A stretch of DNA of 43,109 bases, taken from contig CAIQQN010000245.1 of the NCBI GenBank assembly GCA_903873975.1, positions 1-43,109 of the forward strand. The letters are read 5' to 3'. The notes under the pieces are model-generated. The model ran no database searches and had not been told where the DNA came from. It was given only the letters and a program-made list of their open reading frames with translations. Numbering within the stretch: the first letter of the stretch is position 1; every line of letters starts with the position of its first letter. A program made the position numbers and the translations under genes. This document shows positions 39,546 to 43,109 of this stretch, piece by piece. This DNA is from an uncultured Anaerolineales bacterium. Its GTDB lineage: Bacteria > Chloroflexota > Anaerolineae > Anaerolineales > Villigracilaceae.

Positions 39546-40400
39546 ATGGATATTTCTATGAAAGGTAAAACTGTCCTTGTGACGGGGGCAACCAACGGCA
39601 TTGGGCTGGTGACGGCGCGTGAATTAGCCCGCATGGGCGCACAGGTGACCATTGTTAGCCGGAACGCGGAAAAGTGTGCAGTGGTGGCCGAAGCGATCAA
39701 AACCGGGACCGGTAACCCGGTCGAATTCATCGCCGCGGATTTGTCCACACTGGCAGGCATCAGGCAGGCCGCTGCCACTTTCAAACAGCACCATGCGCGG
39801 CTGCACGTGCTGGTCAACAACGCCGGCGGTTTTTTCATCAGGCGATATCTTACTTCCGATGGTTTTGAAATGACCTTTGTTCTCAACCACCTGAATTATT
39901 TCCTGCTGACCAACCTCCTGCTTGACATTTTGAAAGCCAGCGCTCCGGCATGCGTGGTTAATGTCGCCTCGGGAACCCATAGGGGCGCTAAAATGGACTT
40001 CGACAACCTGCAGGGTGAAAAGGGCTATAACGGGGTCCGCGCCTACGGGCAGTCCAAACTTGCCAACATCCTGTTTACTTACGAACTTGCCCGCCGGTTG
40101 AAAGATACCGGCGTGACCACCAACGCCCTGCATCCCGGCTACGTGAATACCGGCATTTCTCTCAATAATGGTTTATTCTTCCAGGTGTTTGTTAGGCTCA
40201 CTGCCCGGCTGTTTGGACGCAAACCTGAAGAGGGCGCCCAGACCAGCATTTACCTGGCGTCATCCCCCCAGCTTGCGGGCGTAACCGGCAAGTATTTTGC
40301 CGACTGCCAACCGGTCAAATCCAGCCCGCTTTCGTATGATGAGGAACTGGCGAAGAAACTCTGGCAGGTCAGCCTGGAATTGACCGGGAAAGGTGTGTGA
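39546..40400 (+). CDS. Short-chain dehydrogenase/reductase (retinol dehydrogenase-like)
   Basis: 284 aa. The Rossmann motif TGATNGIG (residues 15-22) binds NAD(P)H, VNNAGG follows beta-4, and the catalytic Ser (NVASGTHRG) and YxxxK (YGQSK) are present. The C-terminal HPGYVNTGI block and the overall length match the WWOX/retinol dehydrogenase-like branch of classical SDRs. In bacteria its substrate is unknown, probably a lipid-like alcohol or ketone. TGAGG lies five bases before the ATG. It is followed closely by the SGNH-like secreted protein gene, but a shared role is not evident. Confidence 0.94.
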   Translation: MDISMKGKTVLVTGATNGIGLVTARELARMGAQVTIVSRNAEKCAVVAEAIKTGTGNPVEFIAADLSTLAGIRQAAATFKQHHARLHVLVNNAGGFFIRRYLTSDGFEMTFVLNHLNYFLLTNLLLDILKASAPACVVNVASGTHRGAKMDFDNLQGEKGYNGVRAYGQSKLANILFTYELARRLKDTGVTTNALHPGYVNTGISLNNGLFFQVFVRLTARLFGRKPEEGAQTSIYLASSPQLAGVTGKYFADCQPVKSSPLSYDEELAKKLWQVSLELTGKGV

Positions 40401-40465
40401 CCCGGTCGGTTCGAGTGGAATGTCTCTTCGGACCAGGTAGCCAATTCTTCGGAAGGAGTTGCAAC

Positions 40466-42103
40466 ATGAAGCGAACCCGATTTACCCTTGCCTTGGCAGT
40501 TTCTGCCATCTTGGTGTCCGTGCTCCTTGCCCTGCCGGTACCCGCCGCTTCCGCCCCTGCCCTCCAACAGACCGACAATCCCAACCCGCCGGACCAGGTG
40601 GTCAAACTCATCTTCATTCATCACTCCACCGGCGAAAACTGGCTGCGGGATGACTACGGCGGCCTCGGCCAGGCACTTGCCGATAATAACTACTTCGTCA
40701 GCGATACCAACTACGGCTGGGGACCGGATTCCATCGGCGACCGTACCGACATCCCCAACTGGACGGAATGGTTCAGCAGTGACCAGACGCCCATCTATAT
40801 GAATGCCGTCCTAAACGAGAGCGGACAGACCTCCTCGTACACGCGCCTGCCGGACGATCCCGGCGGCGAGAACCAGATCCTCATGTTCAAGTCCTGCTTC
40901 CCCAACTCCGCCCTGGAAGGTAGCCCGGACGACCCGCCTTCTGCCGAGGATGGGCTGACGGTGGGCCACGCCAAGTATGTATACAACGAGATCCTCCAGT
41001 ACTTCGCCACCCGGCCCGATAAACTCTTTATCATCATCACCGCCCCGCCGCTTACCGACCCAACCTACGCTGAAAATGCCCGCGCCTTCAACCAATGGCT
41101 GATGGACGATTGGCTTGCTGGGAACAATTACACCCTGCCCAATGTAGCTGTCTTCGACTTTTATAACGTGCTCACCGGGCCTGATAACCACCACCGGTTT
41201 GCCAACAGCCAGATCGAGCACGTTTTCACACCCGGTATGAATACAGAATACTATCCCTCCGGTGATGACCACCCTTCTGAGGCCGGCAGCCGTAAAGCCA
41301 CCGAAGAATTTCTCCCCCTGCTGAACATCTTCTACCACCGCTGGCTATCAGGCAATGCCGCCCTCCCGCCTGATAATGAACCGGGGGGAAAAGTGCTCCC
41401 GACCGAAACACCCGCGGTGGCAGAAGCCCCGGAGAGCGGCGGAGCCGGTTCACCGCTGCCACCGGAAAATGTCCTCTCCATCGACGATTTCGAAACGGGC
41501 GCCAACGGCTGGACAGCGTTCTGGGACGAGGCCACCAGCACGACCATCAGCTGCGGCGCTGAACAGGGGACCGGTAACAACGGCTCGGCCTCGCTACGGA
41601 TCGATTTCTCCGTCGCCCCCGGATGCTCGGCCACCTGCGCCTTCCTCTTTGACACTCCCCAGGACTGGAGCGCCGGGGAATGGCTCGCCTACGATATTCA
41701 CTACGAAAAAGAGTTTCAGCCGTTCAGCGTGATCGTGTATGGAGGTACGCCAGACAGCCGGGAGACTTACACCCAGGAAAAAGAAACCTCCTATGTTTAC
41801 ATGGAGGGATACATCACGTTCACGTCGATGTGGAATGATCTCCTGCGTGCAGAATGGGAAGACAAAGCTGGCACGCCCTTTTCACAACCTGGGCAGGTCA
41901 CCGGCCTGGCTTTTAGATTCGATGCCGATCCGGATGCCCCTTATACCGGCACCTTCTGGATCGACGATATCCGGCTCCAAAAAAGCCCCACCTACCCGAC
42001 TGCGAATCCTGGAAAATCACCGATAAACAGGCTGCCCTGTGTCCAGGCAATTCTCTTCCCCCTGGTAGTGATAGGCGCCTTCCTGGTTCTCCGGCGCAAA
42101 TAA
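40466..42103 (+). CDS. Secreted SGNH-like hydrolase with carbohydrate-binding-like domain and C-terminal anchor
   Basis: 545 aa from ATG 40466 (GGAAGGAG upstream). There is a signal peptide (RFTLALAVSAILVSVLLALPVPAASA). A roughly 270-residue N-terminal domain begins IFIHHSTGENWL and has DDHPSEAGSRKA near its end, similar to the last (Asp-x-x-His) block of SGNH/GDSL hydrolases. The classic GDS block is replaced by HHSTG, so activity is uncertain. A Pro/Gly linker leads to a beta-sandwich-like domain (LSIDDFETGANGWTAFWDE...GTFWIDDIRLQ), which resembles CBM11/CIA30-type modules. The C-terminus has one hydrophobic helix and RRK, like a simple membrane anchor. It may act on surface polysaccharide. 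Confidence 0.8.
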   Translation: MKRTRFTLALAVSAILVSVLLALPVPAASAPALQQTDNPNPPDQVVKLIFIHHSTGENWLRDDYGGLGQALADNNYFVSDTNYGWGPDSIGDRTDIPNWTEWFSSDQTPIYMNAVLNESGQTSSYTRLPDDPGGENQILMFKSCFPNSALEGSPDDPPSAEDGLTVGHAKYVYNEILQYFATRPDKLFIIITAPPLTDPTYAENARAFNQWLMDDWLAGNNYTLPNVAVFDFYNVLTGPDNHHRFANSQIEHVFTPGMNTEYYPSGDDHPSEAGSRKATEEFLPLLNIFYHRWLSGNAALPPDNEPGGKVLPTETPAVAEAPESGGAGSPLPPENVLSIDDFETGANGWTAFWDEATSTTISCGAEQGTGNNGSASLRIDFSVAPGCSATCAFLFDTPQDWSAGEWLAYDIHYEKEFQPFSVIVYGGTPDSRETYTQEKETSYVYMEGYITFTSMWNDLLRAEWEDKAGTPFSQPGQVTGLAFRFDADPDAPYTGTFWIDDIRLQKSPTYPTANPGKSPINRLPCVQAILFPLVVIGAFLVLRRK

Positions 42104-42328
42104 CCACTCCAGGAATACCATCCCTGAAGCGTGTCTAACGCTGACCACCATTTGTTAGTGAAGTTTCAGCTAATTGATAGACACATTTTGCCCGATAGAC
42201 CATATAATAAACTGGCCTTGATTGAAATGCAATATTTGTCTCGAGAACCGATGCAGCACCCGCAGTAACTTTTTTGTGTCCCTGGCGTACATATACCAGG
42301 AACGAATATTTCTACAAGGAGAAGAAGT

Positions 42329-42853
42329 ATGGAAAAGAAGAATCGCACACAATTGGTTTTAGGCCTGCTCCTCATCATTGTGGCAGGCTGGTTGATCGCC
42401 ACCCGCATCAGGCCCGACCTGGCCAATATCCTCAACCTGACCTTTGAGTGGCCAATGTGGGTCATGCTTGCTGGAGCTGCCCTCTTGGTCATTGGCCTGC
42501 TGGTCGGCGCCTCGGACATGGCCATTCCAGCCTGTATCGTGGCGGGGATTGGCGGCATCCTGTACTATCAGAACGCCAGCAGCAACTGGGAGTCCTGGGC
42601 ATATATGTGGACGCTCATCCCGGGCTTTGTCGGAGTAGGCAGAATCCTGTCTGGTATTATCGGCGGTGATTTCAAGGCAAGTTTAAAGGAAGGCCTGAAC
42701 CTGCTGATTACCTGCGCCATCCTGTTCACCATCTTTGCCACCATCTTTAATGCCTGGACCGTTTTCGGCCCTTACAGCGCGTACGTCCCGATCGCCTTGC
42801 TTTTCCTGCTGGGTATCTGGCTCATCGTGCGCGGCATCCTGCGGAACAAATAA
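42329..42853 (+). CDS. Multi-pass membrane protein of unknown function
   Basis: 174 aa, with about five to six hydrophobic segments arranged as pairs (LVLGLLLIIVAGWLIA; WVMLAGAALLVIGLLVGA; LLITCAILFTIFATIFNA; YVPIALLFLLGIWLIVRG). It has no polar catalytic motif. The pattern resembles the small LiaF/DUF5668-like membrane proteins, which fits its neighbour. AAGGAG is upstream. It forms a pair with the next gene, 14 bases away. Confidence 0.78.
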   Translation: MEKKNRTQLVLGLLLIIVAGWLIATRIRPDLANILNLTFEWPMWVMLAGAALLVIGLLVGASDMAIPACIVAGIGGILYYQNASSNWESWAYMWTLIPGFVGVGRILSGIIGGDFKASLKEGLNLLITCAILFTIFATIFNAWTVFGPYSAYVPIALLFLLGIWLIVRGILRNK

Positions 42854-42867
42854 GAAAGGATATTTAC

Positions 42868-43109
42868 ATGCACAGTCGAGGTAGTCTCTTTTGGGGTAGC
42901 GTACTGATCGTCCTGGCTGCACTGCTTCTGTTGAAGCAAATGGGCGTGATTGCGGGCGATATCTTCGGTTATTTCTGGCCGCTTCTGATCATTGCATTCG
43001 GCATCTGGCTGATCGTCGGTTTCTTCGCCCGGAAAGGACCGGTCGAAGGTGAACAGGTGTCCATTCCCCTCGAGGGAGCCACCAGCGCCTTTGTCAAACT
43101 TGACCATGG
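42868..43109 (+). CDS. LiaF-like membrane protein, cut by window end
   Basis: 80 codons are visible. Two hydrophobic segments (LFWGSVLIVLAALLLLKQMGVI; YFWPLLIIAFGIWLIVGFF) are followed by the start of a soluble domain (GEQVSIPLEGATSAFVKLDH). This is the usual plan of LiaF/DUF5668 proteins, with N-terminal helices and a C-terminal beta-solenoid domain. In Firmicutes LiaF damps a cell-envelope stress two-component system, but the role is unknown in most phyla. AAAGGA lies upstream. The 3' end is outside the window. Confidence 0.75.
   Translation, partial: MHSRGSLFWGSVLIVLAALLLLKQMGVIAGDIFGYFWPLLIIAFGIWLIVGFFARKGPVEGEQVSIPLEGATSAFVKLDH

Noticed and set aside
1-43109. tRNA, rRNA, insertion sequence, prophage or replication origin
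   Set aside because: I looked for cloverleaf ends, rRNA-like stretches, transposase or integrase motifs and DnaA-box clusters and saw none I could support.

Overview
The window reads as ordinary chromosomal DNA from an anaerobic or facultative bacterium, most likely an Anaerolineae-type member of the Chloroflexota. That placement is an inference from gene style: tandem LysM/M23 lipoproteins, an F420/flavin LLM oxidoreductase, DUF2202 and UMF1-type proteins, and many membrane electron-transfer genes. I see no marker gene, rRNA or tRNA. UGA is used as a normal stop (hypC, hypD and others), so the code is standard.

Layout. 1-1007: 3' part of an Atg22/UMF1-type MFS transporter gene (minus). 1247-3695: hypC-hypD-hypE hydrogenase maturation operon (plus), with no hydrogenase structural gene nearby. 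3773-13882 (all minus): a large respiratory region. Read 5' to 3' it encodes an ArsR regulator, a membrane-anchored triheme cytochrome, two halves of a YeeE/YedE-type sulfur transporter, a Tat-exported molybdopterin oxidoreductase, its four-cluster ferredoxin and NrfD/HybB membrane subunits, then a terminator, then a cytochrome b / nine-heme cytochrome c / Rieske set and an FmdE-like protein. The second YeeE/YedE half (11451-12017) is interrupted by an in-frame UGA exactly where the family has the Cys of its G-Y-C-P-G-T motif. A SECIS-like hairpin with a GGUC apical loop follows, so the gene most likely encodes a selenocysteine-containing transporter. This is the most interesting item in the window.

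14182-20424: OsmC protein (plus), then minus-strand CDF transporter, P2A-type ATPase, rhodanese, TrmO, a second ArsR, a NifX/NifB-like protein and an XRE-cupin regulator. 20652-25136: secreted DUF2202 protein; a two-component system with a Met/Gly-rich sensor loop, beside a small secreted Met/Gly-rich protein; a DUF2892 protein; and a Crp/Fnr regulator with a well-placed binding-site candidate. 25262-29899: LLM oxidoreductase, AlkZ-like protein, two tandem PlsC-type acyltransferases (the first apparently starting at CTG) and a URO-D-like protein. 30065-33495: ABC-2 exporter operon. 33669-38303: three tandem paralogous LysM/M23 lipoprotein genes. 38304-38700: a non-coding patch of hairpin repeats related to those at 13999 and 24349. 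38709-43109: nitroreductase, SDR, a secreted SGNH-like protein with a carbohydrate-binding-like domain, and two small membrane proteins, the last cut by the window end.

Two features recur. Several genes without a Shine-Dalgarno sequence have a TANAAT hexamer 6-7 nt before the ATG, suggesting leaderless transcripts. Compact multi-hairpin repeats lie between genes.
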